This document shows, piece after piece, positions 7,887 through 16,464 of a stretch of DNA of 33,500 nucleotides. Position 1 is the first letter of the stretch, and each line of letters begins with the position of its first letter. Below the pieces are notes generated by a model, which saw nothing but the letters and a program-made list of their open reading frames with translations, did no database searches and was not told where the DNA came from. The DNA comes from Azoarcus sp. (GTDB lineage Bacteria > Pseudomonadota > Gammaproteobacteria > Burkholderiales > Rhodocyclaceae), in contig DYFV01000059.1 of NCBI GenBank assembly GCA_020725025.1, positions 1-33,500 on the forward strand, read 5' to 3'. The translations under genes were made by a program, and so were the position numbers.

Positions 7887-9215
7887 TCAGGCCCGTCGGG
7901 CGGCGGCGGCTTCGATGGCGCGGGCCTCCCCGTTCCACGGCGCCACGACGAGCAGCAGCAGCATGCCGGGGATGGCGAGGAAGAAGCAGGCCCAGAAGAA
8001 GTCGAGCCAGCCCATGCGCTCGACCAGCCAGCCGGCCGACGCGTTGATGAAGGTCCGCGGCACCGCCATCAGGCTGGTGAACAGCGCGAACTGCGTGGCC
8101 GTGTAGGCCGGATGGGTGGTGCGCGCCATGAAGGCGACGAAGGCGGTGGTGCCCAGGCCAGCCCCGACCGCTTCGCCGGCGATCACCACGGCGAGCGCGG
8201 TGAGCCGCGTGGTGTCCGAGGGCGCCGGGCCGAGCCAGGCGAGCCACACGAAGCCGAGAATGGTGACGATCTGCACCACGCCGAAGAGCCATAGCGCGCG
8301 GTTGATGCCGAGCTTCACCATCCACAGCCCGCCCAGGATCCCGCCGATCACCATGGGCCAGAGGCCGGCGTTCTTGGCGATGATCCCGATCTCGGTCTTG
8401 GTGTAGCCCATGTCGAGGTAGAAGGGCGTGGCGAGCGCGGTGCACAGCGAGTCGCCGAGTTTGTAGAAGAGCAGGAAGGCGAGCACCAGCAGGGCGGCGC
8501 CGATGCCGTGGCGGCTGAAGAACTCGTGGAAGGGCTCGATCACCGCGTCGCGCAGGGTGCGCGGCGCGCGCGCCTCGGCGGCCGGCTCCTTCACCATCAG
8601 GGTCATCGCGACGCCGGGCAGCATGAACAGCGCGGTAATGAAGAAGACCATGCCCCAGGGCAGGCGGTCGGCGAGGATGAGCGAGAGCGAGCCCGGCACG
8701 AGTCCGGCGATGCGGTAGGCGTTCACGTGGATGGCGTTGCCCAGCCCGAGCTCCTCGTCGGGCAGGATCTCCCGCCGGAAGGCGTCCAGCGCGATGTCCT
8801 GGGTGGCGGAGAGCAGCGCGAGTCCCGCGGTGAGCGTCACCACCAGCCACAGGTGCTCGGTAGGCGAGAGCTGTCCCAGCCAGGCGATCGAACCCACCAG
8901 GCCCAGCTGCGTCACCAGCATCCAGCTGCGTCGCCGCCCCAGCCACGGCAGCACGCCGTAGCGGTCGAGCAGCGGTGCCCACAGGAACTTCCAGGTGTAG
9001 GGGAACTGGATCAGGGCGAAGGCGCCGATCGCCTTGAGCGACAGGCCTTCGGTCTTGAGCCACGCCGGCACAAGGTTGAGCAGGAGGTAGAGGGGCAGGC
9101 CCGAGGCGAAGCCCGTGAAGATGCACACGAGCATGCGGCGGTTGAGCAGGGCTTCGAGCCAGGCAGGACGGCGGGAGGGCAACACGGGTCGGGCGCGCGG
9201 GAGGTAGCGGGGCAT
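7887..9215 (-). CDS. ampG: AmpG-type muropeptide permease (MFS)
   Basis: Inner-membrane transporter of the major facilitator superfamily that brings anhydro-muropeptides into the cell for peptidoglycan recycling; 442 aa with about 12-14 predicted membrane helices. Features typical of AmpG are the N-terminal LLNRRMLVCIFTGFASGLPLYL, the APLLDRYG loop after TM2, LLSATQDIALDAFRRE with charged residues in a helix, the YKLGDS segment, and a C-terminal TRTTHPAYTATQFAL-like stretch. The start at 9215 gives MPRYLPRARP. A longer frame upstream overlaps the GGDEF/EAL gene and is a shadow. ampG next to metW/metX is a usual betaproteobacterial neighbourhood; here the two are separated by the c-di-GMP gene. 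No beta-lactamase regulator (ampR) is near. Confidence 0.93.
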   Translation of the reverse strand: MPRYLPRARPVLPSRRPAWLEALLNRRMLVCIFTGFASGLPLYLLLNLVPAWLKTEGLSLKAIGAFALIQFPYTWKFLWAPLLDRYGVLPWLGRRRSWMLVTQLGLVGSIAWLGQLSPTEHLWLVVTLTAGLALLSATQDIALDAFRREILPDEELGLGNAIHVNAYRIAGLVPGSLSLILADRLPWGMVFFITALFMLPGVAMTLMVKEPAAEARAPRTLRDAVIEPFHEFFSRHGIGAALLVLAFLLFYKLGDSLCTALATPFYLDMGYTKTEIGIIAKNAGLWPMVIGGILGGLWMVKLGINRALWLFGVVQIVTILGFVWLAWLGPAPSDTTRLTALAVVIAGEAVGAGLGTTAFVAFMARTTHPAYTATQFALFTSLMAVPRTFINASAGWLVERMGWLDFFWACFFLAIPGMLLLLVVAPWNGEARAIEAAAARRA

Positions 9216-9262
9216 TATCCCAGATTGGCGCCGGCCGTGTCGGCGCGCCGACGCACGGGTCC

Positions 9263-12200
9263 TCAGGCCGGAAGGGCGAGCCGCGTGCGGATGAAGCGCT
9301 CCATCTCCGCCGCGGGCAGCGGGCGGCTGAAGTGGTAGCCCTGCAGCTCGTCGCAGCCGAGGGTGCGCAGGCGCTCCACCTGCACCGCCGTCTCGACGCC
9401 CTCGGCGACGACCGACAGGCCCAGGCTGTGGGCGAGCGAGACTGCCGCGGCGACGATGGCGGCGTCGTTGGCGTCGTGCTCGATGTCCGAGACGAAGGAG
9501 CGGTCGATCTTGAGGTGATCGAGCGGGAAGAGCTTCAGGTAGGAGAGCGAGGAGTGCCCGGTGCCGAAGTCGTCGATGGCGATCTTCACGCCGAGGCGCT
9601 TGAGCGTCTCGAGCACTGCGATGGCCTTGTCCGGTCGATCCATCACCGAGCTCTCGGTGATCTCCAGCTCGAGCAGCTCGGGGCGCAGCCCGGTGCCTGC
9701 CAGCACCGAGGCGACGGTGTCGGCGAGGTAGGCGTCGCGCAGCTGGCGCACCGAAAGGTTCACCGACATGCGCAGCGGCGGCAGGCCGGCATCGAGCCAG
9801 CGTCGGGCCTGGCGGCAGGCCTCGCCCAGCACCCAGGTGCCGATCTCCATGATGATGCCGGTTTCCTCGGCGAGCGGGATGAACTGTGCCGGGGCGATGA
9901 GGCCGTCCTCGGGATGGCGCCAGCGCACCAGTGCCTCGAGGCCGGTGAGCGAGCCATCGCCGCTGGCGAACTGGGGCTGGTACCAGAGCTCGAACTCGCG
10001 CCGCGCCAGCGCCTGGCGCAGCTTCCCCTCCAGGGCCAGGCGGGCGGTGGCGACGCGGTTCATCTCCTCCGTGTAGAACTGGTAGTTGGCCCGTCCGACC
10101 GCCTTGGCGTGGTACATGGCGGTGTCGGCGTTGCGCAGCAGGGTCGCCGGGGCCTCGCTGTCGGAGGGGAACAGGCTGATGCCGATGGAAGGCGTCGTGT
10201 GCAGTTCGTGGCCCTGCACCGGGTAAGGTGCGGACAGCGCCGCCAGGAGCTTGCCCGCGACGTGGGCGGCGTCCGTCGAGCCGCCGATGCCGGGCAGCAC
10301 CACCACGAACTCGTCGCCCCCCAGGCGCGCCACGGTGTCCGTCTCTCGCACCGCGGCGAGCAGGCGCTGGGCGACCTGCACCAGGAGCGCGTCGCCTACG
10401 TGGTGCCCGAGGGAGTCGTTGATGTTCTTGAAGCGGTCGAGGTCGAGGAAGAGCACGGCGAGCTGCTGCCCGTTGCGCCGGGCGTCGGCTACCGACTGCT
10501 CCAGCCGGGCGCCGAGCGAGAAGCGGTTGGCGAGCCCGGTGAGCGTGTCGTGGTGTGCCAGGTGGCGGATGTCGGCCTCGGAGCGCTTGCGATCGGTGAT
10601 GTCGCTGAAGATCGCGAGATAGTGGGTCACCTGGCGCGTGTAGCCGTCGCGTACCGCATTGAGCATGAGCCAGCGGGGATAGGTCTCGCCGTCGGCGCGC
10701 CGCCCGCGGCATTCGCCGGCGAAGGTGCCGTGACGCTCGACGATCGCCCAGATGGTGGCCGCGTCGATCTCGCCCGGCTCCGCCCCGTCGCCCTCCTCGG
10801 GCCGGAACAGCGTGCCGAGCGCGCGCTCGGGCGTGAGGCCGGTGATGGTCTCGTGGGCAGGGTTCACCGATACGATGCGCCGCGCGAGGTCGGTGACCAC
10901 GATGGCCTCCGGGCTGTTCTCGAAGACCGTGTCGGCGAGCAGCAGCCGCTTCTCGGCACGGCGCTGCTCGGTGACGTCCGTGTAGATCGTGACGAAACCG
11001 CCGTCGGGCAGCGGCTGGCCCTGCACGTGCAGGACCTGCCCGTCCGGACGCACCCGCTCGAAGCCGTGGGCCACGGGATTGCGGGCGCGGGCAAGAAGCT
11101 CCGCGGTGATGGCCGCCGGATCGCCCGGTCCGTACTCGCCGCGCTCGGCGTTGAACTGCAGGATGTCGCCGAGGAACGGTGGGCCGTCCGCAAAGAGGCG
11201 GTCCGGAAGGTCGAGCAGGCGCTTGAGCTCCTCGTTCCAGGTCACGAGGCGCAGCTCGCCGTCGATCAGCGATACGCCGCCCGGGATATGGTCGATGATG
11301 GTCTGCAGCAGCCGATGCCGGCGCTCGAGCTCGCGCTCGACGCGCTTGCTCTCGGTGATGTCGGTGTAGGTGGTGATGAAGCCGGCCACCTGTCCGTCGA
11401 TGAAGAGCGGCTCGCCTGCTACGAGGTGCGTTGCGCCGTTGGGCCGGGTGCGCTCGAAGCGGTGGGGCCGGAACTCGAGCGCCAGCCGGCGCCGCTCCCG
11501 CACCTGCTCGGCGGGATCGCCGGGCCCGTACTCGCCGCGGCGCGCCGGTACCATGATGAGCTCGTCGAAATCGACGCCGCGGTAGAGGAGCTCCGGCGGC
11601 AGCTCGAGCACGTCGCCGAGGCGGGCGTTCCAGTACTGCAGGCGCAGGTTTTCGTCGAACACGCTGATGCCCTGCGGCAGGTGATTGACGATGGCGAGCA
11701 GGTAGGCGCCCTGGCGCTGCAGCTCGCGCTCGAGGGCGCGCTGCGCGGTCACGTCCTGCACCGTGCCGATGGCGCGCACCGGGCGGCCTTGGTTGTCGCG
11801 TACCACCCGCACCCGGTTGTGGAAGTGGCGCAGCGTTCCGTCCGGCAACAGTGCGCGGTAGCCCGCCTCGAAGTCCCGCCCCGCCGTGTAGGCCTCGTGG
11901 GTGAGCGTGGCCACCCGCTCGCGGTCCTCGGGATGGATACGTGCGAGAAAACCGCTCAGGGTGGGCGTCTCGTCGGCCGGGATCTGCAGCAGGGCACGGG
12001 TCTCGTGGGACCACCACAGCTCCCCGGTCTCGAGGTTGCGGTCCCAGCTCCCGAGCTGCGCCACTTCCAGGGCGTCGTGCAGATGGTTGCGCAGGCGCTC
12101 CAGCTCGCGCCGGTCGCGCAGCTCGGCCTCGAGACGGCGCTGTGCTGCGCGGCGCTGCCGGCGCCAGATCCGCGCCAGCAACGCGGCCGCCAGAAGCACC

Positions 12201-13120
12201 ACCACCACGCCGCCGGCCGCCGCGACGCTGGTCTGCCGGCGGACCGCCTCGCGGACCTCGTCCTCGTCGATCTTGCCCACCAGCAGCCAGTCCGATCCGG
12301 CGACCCGGGCGCCGGCGGCGAGCACCCGCGGGCCGCGCCGGTAGTCCACCCCCGCCGCCTCGCCGGCACCGCGTGCGATCGCGGCCGACACGAGCTCGGT
12401 ATCCTCGCGGGCCACCACCGGCCAGGGCTCGCCCGGTCCGGCACCGCGCGGTGGCGCGAGGAAATGCAGGCCGTCGTCACGCTCGGCGAGCAGCAGGATT
12501 TCCGCGCTCGCGCTCGCACCCGGCCAGCTGCGCAGCAGCGGGTAGAGGGTGCGCTCCGGGTCGATACGAAGTATCACCGTACCGATGACCCAGTACTCGT
12601 CGGCGAGCGGGACCGGGATCACCATGTCGAGATAGGGGCGACCGTCCTCGTCCCGCTGGATGTCGCCGAGCAGCGGCCGACCCTGCTCCCTCGCTTGTCC
12701 GATGAGTTCGCGCGTCGCGTCGGACACGAGCAGGGCGCCGCCCGCCACGAAGAGCGCCTCGTCGCGCACATTCAGGATCTGTACGCTCTCGTAGGCGTGT
12801 GCTTCCAGGTAGCCCGCGAGCCAGTGGCGCACATAGGCGCCGGCCCCGGGTGCCCGTCCCGCCATCCAGGTCTCCAGGGTCCCCAGCGCGGCCCGATTGC
12901 GGCGCAGAACCTCCCCGTCTCCCAGACGTTCGCCGCGCCAGCGCTCGACCTCGCCCGCGCGCAGGGCTGCCGTCGATTCCAGAGTCGCGGCAACGGCGCT
13001 GCGCGCGCCCTCGTACTGGTGGCGATGGAAGGCGACGAACGCCAGGGTGATCAGGCAGGCGATGAGCAGGAAGGCCGCGAGAAATTGCGGGCCGTAGGAA
13101 TCCGATGTCGGTCGGGACAT
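9263..13120 (-). CDS. Membrane PAS-GGDEF-EAL cyclic-di-GMP protein
   Basis: Large inner-membrane signalling protein (1285 aa) that probably makes and/or breaks cyclic-di-GMP. Order: TM1 (about 12-32), periplasmic sensor of about 260 residues with a Cache-like look, TM2 (about 300-318), a coiled region, four PAS domains (about 350-460, 475-590, 605-720, 730-845), GGDEF (855-1015) and EAL (1030-1280). The GGDEF motif (934-938) is intact, with the inhibitory RxxD site five residues upstream (RETD, 925-928). The EAL half has LEALVRW (1061-1067), NLSVRQL, EITES, AIDDFGTG and VAEGVET, so it should be an active phosphodiesterase. PAS2 and PAS3 look like copies of each other, each with GEYGPGDPA. The ATG at 13120 has a GAGG ribosome site; an ATG at 13177 would add 19 residues. 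The gap to ampG is 47 bases. Confidence 0.93.
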   Translation of the reverse strand: MSRPTSDSYGPQFLAAFLLIACLITLAFVAFHRHQYEGARSAVAATLESTAALRAGEVERWRGERLGDGEVLRRNRAALGTLETWMAGRAPGAGAYVRHWLAGYLEAHAYESVQILNVRDEALFVAGGALLVSDATRELIGQAREQGRPLLGDIQRDEDGRPYLDMVIPVPLADEYWVIGTVILRIDPERTLYPLLRSWPGASASAEILLLAERDDGLHFLAPPRGAGPGEPWPVVAREDTELVSAAIARGAGEAAGVDYRRGPRVLAAGARVAGSDWLLVGKIDEDEVREAVRRQTSVAAAGGVVVVLLAAALLARIWRRQRRAAQRRLEAELRDRRELERLRNHLHDALEVAQLGSWDRNLETGELWWSHETRALLQIPADETPTLSGFLARIHPEDRERVATLTHEAYTAGRDFEAGYRALLPDGTLRHFHNRVRVVRDNQGRPVRAIGTVQDVTAQRALERELQRQGAYLLAIVNHLPQGISVFDENLRLQYWNARLGDVLELPPELLYRGVDFDELIMVPARRGEYGPGDPAEQVRERRRLALEFRPHRFERTRPNGATHLVAGEPLFIDGQVAGFITTYTDITESKRVERELERRHRLLQTIIDHIPGGVSLIDGELRLVTWNEELKRLLDLPDRLFADGPPFLGDILQFNAERGEYGPGDPAAITAELLARARNPVAHGFERVRPDGQVLHVQGQPLPDGGFVTIYTDVTEQRRAEKRLLLADTVFENSPEAIVVTDLARRIVSVNPAHETITGLTPERALGTLFRPEEGDGAEPGEIDAATIWAIVERHGTFAGECRGRRADGETYPRWLMLNAVRDGYTRQVTHYLAIFSDITDRKRSEADIRHLAHHDTLTGLANRFSLGARLEQSVADARRNGQQLAVLFLDLDRFKNINDSLGHHVGDALLVQVAQRLLAAVRETDTVARLGGDEFVVVLPGIGGSTDAAHVAGKLLAALSAPYPVQGHELHTTPSIGISLFPSDSEAPATLLRNADTAMYHAKAVGRANYQFYTEEMNRVATARLALEGKLRQALARREFELWYQPQFASGDGSLTGLEALVRWRHPEDGLIAPAQFIPLAEETGIIMEIGTWVLGEACRQARRWLDAGLPPLRMSVNLSVRQLRDAYLADTVASVLAGTGLRPELLELEITESSVMDRPDKAIAVLETLKRLGVKIAIDDFGTGHSSLSYLKLFPLDHLKIDRSFVSDIEHDANDAAIVAAAVSLAHSLGLSVVAEGVETAVQVERLRTLGCDELQGYHFSRPLPAAEMERFIRTRLALPA

Positions 13121-13211
13121 GCGCCTCGGAGCGGGTTGAGCTCGGTCATCAGGGGCCGGGGCGGCCGCCACGAGCATGTGCCGGCCTCGCGCAGGCGGGG
13201 TCCGGCCGATT

Positions 13212-13238
13212 CTGACAGCGGGGGAAAAGGCTTACAAT
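13212..13238 (+). promoter_or_regulatory. Possible promoter of the 105-aa protein gene
   Basis: CTGACA (13212-13217) and TACAAT (13233-13238, 5 of 6 consensus) lie 15 bases apart, about 100 bases upstream of the start at 13340. The spacing is short. The remaining part of the 219-base divergent gap (13121-13339) shows no further structure apart from the ribosome site at 13326-13332. Confidence 0.35.
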
Positions 13239-13339
13239 CGTGCGCTGCAGCGATACGCGTGCGTATGGGCTTGCCTGCCCGTCCGCCGCGCCCGACAATG
13301 CGGATTCAACATAACCACACGCATGCAGAGGAGATGGAC

Positions 13340-13657
13340 ATGAGCCAGCACGTCACGGTGTCGTTCGGCGCGGAGCGCGAGTACGAGATCACGGTGCACG
13401 ACAAGGAAGCGGACGCCTTGACGCGCGATCAGGCGCGCGCCTGGCTGTCACGGGAGTTCGAGGCGCTGGAGTGCACGCCGAGCAACCCCATGGGCAAGAT
13501 CCTGGTGCTGGACATGATCCTCAACGTCGCCAAGTACGGCGGCGAGGACCGCTTCAAGGAAGGCGGCGAGTGGGCTCGCCAGTTCGCGGCCGCCACCGCC
13601 GTGGCGCTGGGCCGGGGCGCCATCCGGGTGGACGTGGCGAGCTTTACCGTCGGCTGA
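13340..13657 (+). CDS. Conserved-looking small protein of unknown function
   Basis: A 105-aa soluble protein I do not recognise. The ATG at 13340 has a strong AGAGGAG ribosome site seven bases upstream; an ATG at 13334 overlaps that spacer and is less likely. The sequence has a predicted beta-strand start (HVTVSFGAEREYEITVHD), then alternating helices (RDQARAWLSREFEAL, MGKILVLDMILNVAKY, GEWARQFAAATAVAL) and a C-terminal strand (IRVDVASFTV). It is acidic, has no signal peptide, no membrane segment and one cysteine. It stands alone: divergent from the c-di-GMP gene and convergent with metW, and it is closed by the long hairpin at 13676-13751. Codon use is like its neighbours, so it looks like a real resident gene. 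Confidence 0.8.
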   Translation: MSQHVTVSFGAEREYEITVHDKEADALTRDQARAWLSREFEALECTPSNPMGKILVLDMILNVAKYGGEDRFKEGGEWARQFAAATAVALGRGAIRVDVASFTVG

Positions 13658-13675
13658 TCGGCCCGGCCCGGGGTT

Positions 13676-13751
13676 TCCCGGATTACACCTTCGGCTCCAT
13701 CCGGGCTACGAACCGATTCGTAGCCCGGATGGAGCGCAGCGGAATCCGGGA
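13676..13751. repeat. REP-like long hairpin, probable bidirectional terminator
   Basis: The inner arms at 13694-13712 and 13717-13735 are a perfect 19-bp inverted repeat around the loop CCGA. After unpaired bases, the outer arms TCCCGGATT (13676-13684) and AATCCGGGA (13743-13751) add nine more pairs. The motif TAGCCCGGATGGAGCGCAGC followed by AATCCGGG is a widely dispersed proteobacterial intergenic repeat. It sits between the convergent 105-aa gene and metW and should end or protect both transcripts. Confidence 0.85.
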
Positions 13752-13759
13752 GAAGCGGT

Positions 13760-14350
13760 TCAGCTCCCCCGCCCCAGCCGATACACCGCCACGCTCGCCT
13801 GGAAGTTCGGCTCCCCGGTGACCAGGCGGCCCTCGTCGAAGGCGAGCCGCTCGCGCACCGCGATGCCGTCGATCTCGCACAGGGCGTCGAAGTCGGCGAT
13901 GGTGAAGAAACGCACGTTGGGCGTGTTGAACCACTGGTGCGGCAGGCTCTCGGAGACCGGCATGCGCCCGTTGAGAATGCTCTGGCGGTGCCGCCAGTAG
14001 CCGAAGTTCGGAAAGCTCACCACTGCCTCCCGGCCCACCCGCAGCATCTCGGCCAGGATGCCCTGGGTGTTGTGCATCGCCTGCAGCGACAGGCTCATGA
14101 TGACGTGGTCGAAGAAGCCGTCCTCGAAGCCGGCGAGCCCCTTCTCCAGGTCCATCTGGATCACGTTGACCCCGTTGCGGGTGCAGGCGAGGAGCTTCTC
14201 CGGGTCGTTCTCCACCCCGTAGCCCTGCACCTGGCGCACTTGAGCGAGGTGACGCAGCAGGCTGCCGTCGCCGCAGCCCAGATCGAGCACCTTCTCGCCC
14301 GGCGCGATCCACTGTGTGATGACGTCGTAGTCGTAGCGGTAGGCGGCCAT
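13760..14350 (-). CDS. metW: Methionine biosynthesis protein MetW
   Basis: A 196-aa methyltransferase-fold protein that is an obligate partner of MetX in many proteobacteria. The start [15 protein letters not shown] is typical, followed by the SAM-binding motif [13 protein letters not shown] and an acidic end of beta-2 (GVENDPEK). The later segments [23 protein letters not shown] and the [10 protein letters not shown] motif are MetW hallmarks. MetW is not known to methylate a defined small molecule; it is thought to support homoserine acylation. It begins two bases after the metX stop, so the two are translationally linked and both lie under the SAM-II riboswitch. It ends nine bases from a long REP-like hairpin. 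Confidence 0.95.
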   Translation of the reverse strand: MAAYRYDYDVITQWIAPGEKVLDLGCGDGSLLRHLAQVRQVQGYGVENDPEKLLACTRNGVNVIQMDLEKGLAGFEDGFFDHVIMSLSLQAMHNTQGILAEMLRVGREAVVSFPNFGYWRHRQSILNGRMPVSESLPHQWFNTPNVRFFTIADFDALCEIDGIAVRERLAFDEGRLVTGEPNFQASVAVYRLGRGS

Positions 14351-14352
14351 GG

Positions 14353-15480
14353 CTACACCTCGATGCGGTCGAAATAGGCGGCGAGCAGCGCGTGGTACTG
14401 CGCGTCGTCGAGCAGGAAGGAGTCGTGTCCGGCCGGGCAGTCGATCTCGGCATAGCTCACGTTGCGCCGGTTGTGGAGCAGTCCGTAGACGATCTCGCGG
14501 CTCCTGGCCGGCGAGAAGCGCCAGTCGGTGGAGAACGACACCACCAGGAAATCCGCGGTGGCGCGCGCGAGTGCCGCTGCGAGGTTGCCGCCGTACTCGA
14601 AGGCGGGATCGAAGTAGTCGAGCGCCTTGGTGATCAGCAGATAGGTGTTGGCGTCGAAGAAGCCGGCGAACTTGTCGCCCTGGTAGCGCAGGTAGGACTC
14701 GATCTCGAACTCGACGTCGTAGCTGTAGACCGCCTTGCCGTGGCGCAGGCTCCGGCCGAATTTCTCGCCCATCGCGTCGTCGGACAGGTAGGTGATGTGG
14801 CCGATCATGCGGGCGAGCTTGAGGCCGCGGGCGGGCACCACGCCGTGCTCGTAATAGTGCCCGCCGTGGAAGTCCGGGTCGCTGAGGATGGCCTGGCGCG
14901 CCACCTCGTTGAAGGCGATGTTCTGGGCGGTGAGCTTTGGCGCGGAGGCGATCACCAGCGCGTGGGCGACCCGCTCGGGGTACTGCAGGGTCCAGGACAG
15001 CGCTTGCATGCCGCCCAGGCTGCCGCCGATCACCGCGGCGAAGCGCTCGATGCCGAGCGCGTCGGCCAGTCGCGCCTGGGCGGCCACCCAGTCCTCCACG
15101 GTGACGAAGGGGAAGTCCGCTCCCCACATCTTGCCGGTGGCCGGGTTGATCGAGCTCGGCCCGGTGCTGCCGTGGCAGCCGCCGAGGTTGTTCACGCCGA
15201 TGACGAAGAACTTGCGGGTGTCGAGCGGCTTGCCGGGGCCTACCAGGTTGTCCCACCAGCCCACGTCCCGCGCGTCCTCGGCGTAATGGCCGGCCACGTG
15301 GTGCGAGCCGGACAGGGCGTGACACACCAGCACCGCGTTGCTGCGCGCGGCGTTGAGTTCGCCATAGGTCTCGTAGACCAGCTCGTACTCGGGCAGGCTG
15401 CCGCCGCTCTTGAGCTGGAGCGGCTCGGTGAACCGCGCCCGTTGCGCGCTCACCACTCCGACGGATTGGGGTTGGATCAT
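14353..15480 (-). CDS. metX: Homoserine O-acyltransferase (probably O-succinyltransferase)
   Basis: First step of methionine synthesis: transfers an acyl group to homoserine. It is a 375-aa alpha/beta-hydrolase-fold enzyme in the cytoplasm. The catalytic triad is S154 ([12 protein letters not shown]), D319 (STDWRFSP) and H352 (AGHDSFLLD). Other family features are [26 protein letters not shown] and the lid region with HITYLSDD. In betaproteobacteria and pseudomonads such MetX proteins, paired with MetW, use succinyl-CoA; the acyl choice here is an inference. The ATG at 15480 follows GAGAAG. The upstream leader (about 115 bases) holds a SAM-II riboswitch and an intrinsic terminator, so excess S-adenosylmethionine should switch the operon off. 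Confidence 0.96.
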   Translation of the reverse strand: MIQPQSVGVVSAQRARFTEPLQLKSGGSLPEYELVYETYGELNAARSNAVLVCHALSGSHHVAGHYAEDARDVGWWDNLVGPGKPLDTRKFFVIGVNNLGGCHGSTGPSSINPATGKMWGADFPFVTVEDWVAAQARLADALGIERFAAVIGGSLGGMQALSWTLQYPERVAHALVIASAPKLTAQNIAFNEVARQAILSDPDFHGGHYYEHGVVPARGLKLARMIGHITYLSDDAMGEKFGRSLRHGKAVYSYDVEFEIESYLRYQGDKFAGFFDANTYLLITKALDYFDPAFEYGGNLAAALARATADFLVVSFSTDWRFSPARSREIVYGLLHNRRNVSYAEIDCPAGHDSFLLDDAQYHALLAAYFDRIEV

Positions 15481-15492
15481 CTTCTCGAGCGG

Positions 15493-15532
15493 AAAAAAAC
15501 AAAACCCAGCCGGCTGCGAACGCGGACTGGGT
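15493..15532 (-). terminator. Riboswitch-controlled intrinsic terminator before metX
   Basis: On the minus strand ACCCAGTCCG and CGGCTGGGT form nine base pairs with one bulged T (plus-strand 15504-15513 with 15523-15532), followed at once by TTTTGTTTTTTT (15504-15493). It ends 12 bases before the metX ATG, where it can only act on metX itself. The T tract makes it a textbook intrinsic terminator. Its 3' arm (TGGGT) can also pair with ACCCA in loop 1 of the aptamer (15574-15578), a possible antiterminator when SAM is absent. Confidence 0.9.
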
Positions 15533-15535
15533 CGT

Positions 15536-15590
15536 CCTCGCTTTAGCCGGATTTATTGAGCGCCCGCAAGCTGTGGGTCAAATCGGCGCT
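15536..15590 (-). ncRNA. SAM-II riboswitch aptamer (metX leader)
   Basis: Read on the minus strand, AGCGCC (from 15590) and GGCGCU form a perfect 6-bp P1. The loop begins GATTTGACC, and P1 is followed by AATAAAT, three bases and GCTAAA, the conserved strings of SAM-II (SAM_alpha) aptamers, which read GATTTAACC, ATAAAT and GCTAAA. A CC in loop 1 can pair with GG at 15536-15537 to make the H-type pseudoknot. Binding of S-adenosylmethionine would stabilise the pseudoknot and favour the terminator just downstream. SAM-II elements are best known from alphaproteobacterial metA/metX leaders, so position before metX supports the call. Confidence 0.9.
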
Positions 15591-15600
15591 GGATGGGCGG

Positions 15601-15629
15601 AACTTAGCGTGGCGGGGGGCAAATGTCAA
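15601..15629 (-). promoter_or_regulatory. metX-metW promoter
   Basis: On the minus strand a perfect -35 box TTGACA (15629-15624) is followed after 17 bases by TAAGTT (15606-15601), a weak -10 box. The predicted start near 15594 falls a few bases before the SAM-II aptamer. The -35 box overlaps the siaD stop codon, so the promoter is packed between the two operons. Confidence 0.65.
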
Positions 15630-16444
15630 TTCGACGCCGGCGCCGCGACCGCGACGCGGTTGCGCCCGCCGCGCTTGGCGACGTAGAGGGCGTCGTCGAC
15701 GCGCTTGATGAGAGCGTTGAGCGGCTCGCCCGGCGCATAGCTGCCGACGCCGAAGGACAGCGTGATCTGGCGCGTCGTCTCGCCGATGACGAAGGGCTCG
15801 TCGGCGACGTGCGCCCGAAGGCGTTCGGTGCCCTCGCGGGCGGCGGTAAGCGCAGTGTCCGGCAGCAGCACCAGGAACTCCTCGCCGCCCCAGCGTGCAC
15901 AGACGTCGTAGTCTCGCACCGTTTCGGCGAGGCGAGCCGCCACCGCGGCCAGCGCCTGGTCGCCTGCTTCATGCCCCAGGGAGTCGTTGATGGCCTTGAA
16001 GTGGTCCACGTCGCCCAGGATGATGCTGAACGGGCGCTCGCTGCGCTGTGCGCGGGCGTACTCCTCGTTCAGGCGCTGCAGGGTGTAGCGGCGGTTGGGG
16101 AGGCCGGTCAGCACGTCGCGGCTGGAGAGCCACTGCAGCCGCTCGTTCAGGTCGCGCAGCATGCCCTGGTAGCGGTCGCTGATGCGCACGATCTTCTCCA
16201 GGCGCCGGATCTGGCCGCGGTAGTCGAGCGCGTAGCGCTCTCCGCGCTGGCGTTCGGCCGCCTGGTAGCGGTCGGCGATGCGCGCGATGCGGTCCATCTG
16301 CCGCAACTGGTCGGTGAACGCCGCGTGCAGCTCGGCGAGCGGCTCGCGAAGCGGGTCGTCGCGGTAGCGCGGATCGGCGAGCAGCGCCTCGATACGGTCG
16401 GCGAGCAGGTGATCGGGGTGTTCCCGGTGCGCGTCGTCGGACAT
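15626..16444 (-). CDS. siaD: Diguanylate cyclase SiaD
   Basis: Makes cyclic-di-GMP from two GTP; 272 aa, soluble. The N-terminal half (1-105) is helical and probably coiled-coil, with repeats of RIxDRYQ (RIADRYQ near 55-61, RISDRYQ near 87-93), the region through which SiaC binds and activates SiaD in Pseudomonas aeruginosa. The GGDEF domain (about 107-268) has RDVLTGLPNRR, the active-site GGEEF (186-190) and an inhibitory RxxD site (RDYD, 177-180) five residues before it. It is the last gene of siaABCD, 20 bases after siaC. Output is expected to promote aggregation and biofilm. Its stop overlaps the metX -35 box. Confidence 0.93.
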   Translation of the reverse strand: MSDDAHREHPDHLLADRIEALLADPRYRDDPLREPLAELHAAFTDQLRQMDRIARIADRYQAAERQRGERYALDYRGQIRRLEKIVRISDRYQGMLRDLNERLQWLSSRDVLTGLPNRRYTLQRLNEEYARAQRSERPFSIILGDVDHFKAINDSLGHEAGDQALAAVAARLAETVRDYDVCARWGGEEFLVLLPDTALTAAREGTERLRAHVADEPFVIGETTRQITLSFGVGSYAPGEPLNALIKRVDDALYVAKRGGRNRVAVAAPASN

Positions 16445-16464
16445 GGCGGCCTCGCTCGGTAGCG

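Noticed and set aside
7887..12017. Fusion of AmpG with a 930-residue N-terminal extension
   Set aside because: The extension is the wrong frame of the GGDEF/EAL gene; AmpG starts normally at 9215.
9332..13657. Very long open frame on the plus strand opposite the PAS-GGDEF-EAL gene
   Set aside because: A high-GC shadow of the real gene: low-complexity residue use, no domain, and it runs into the 105-aa gene.
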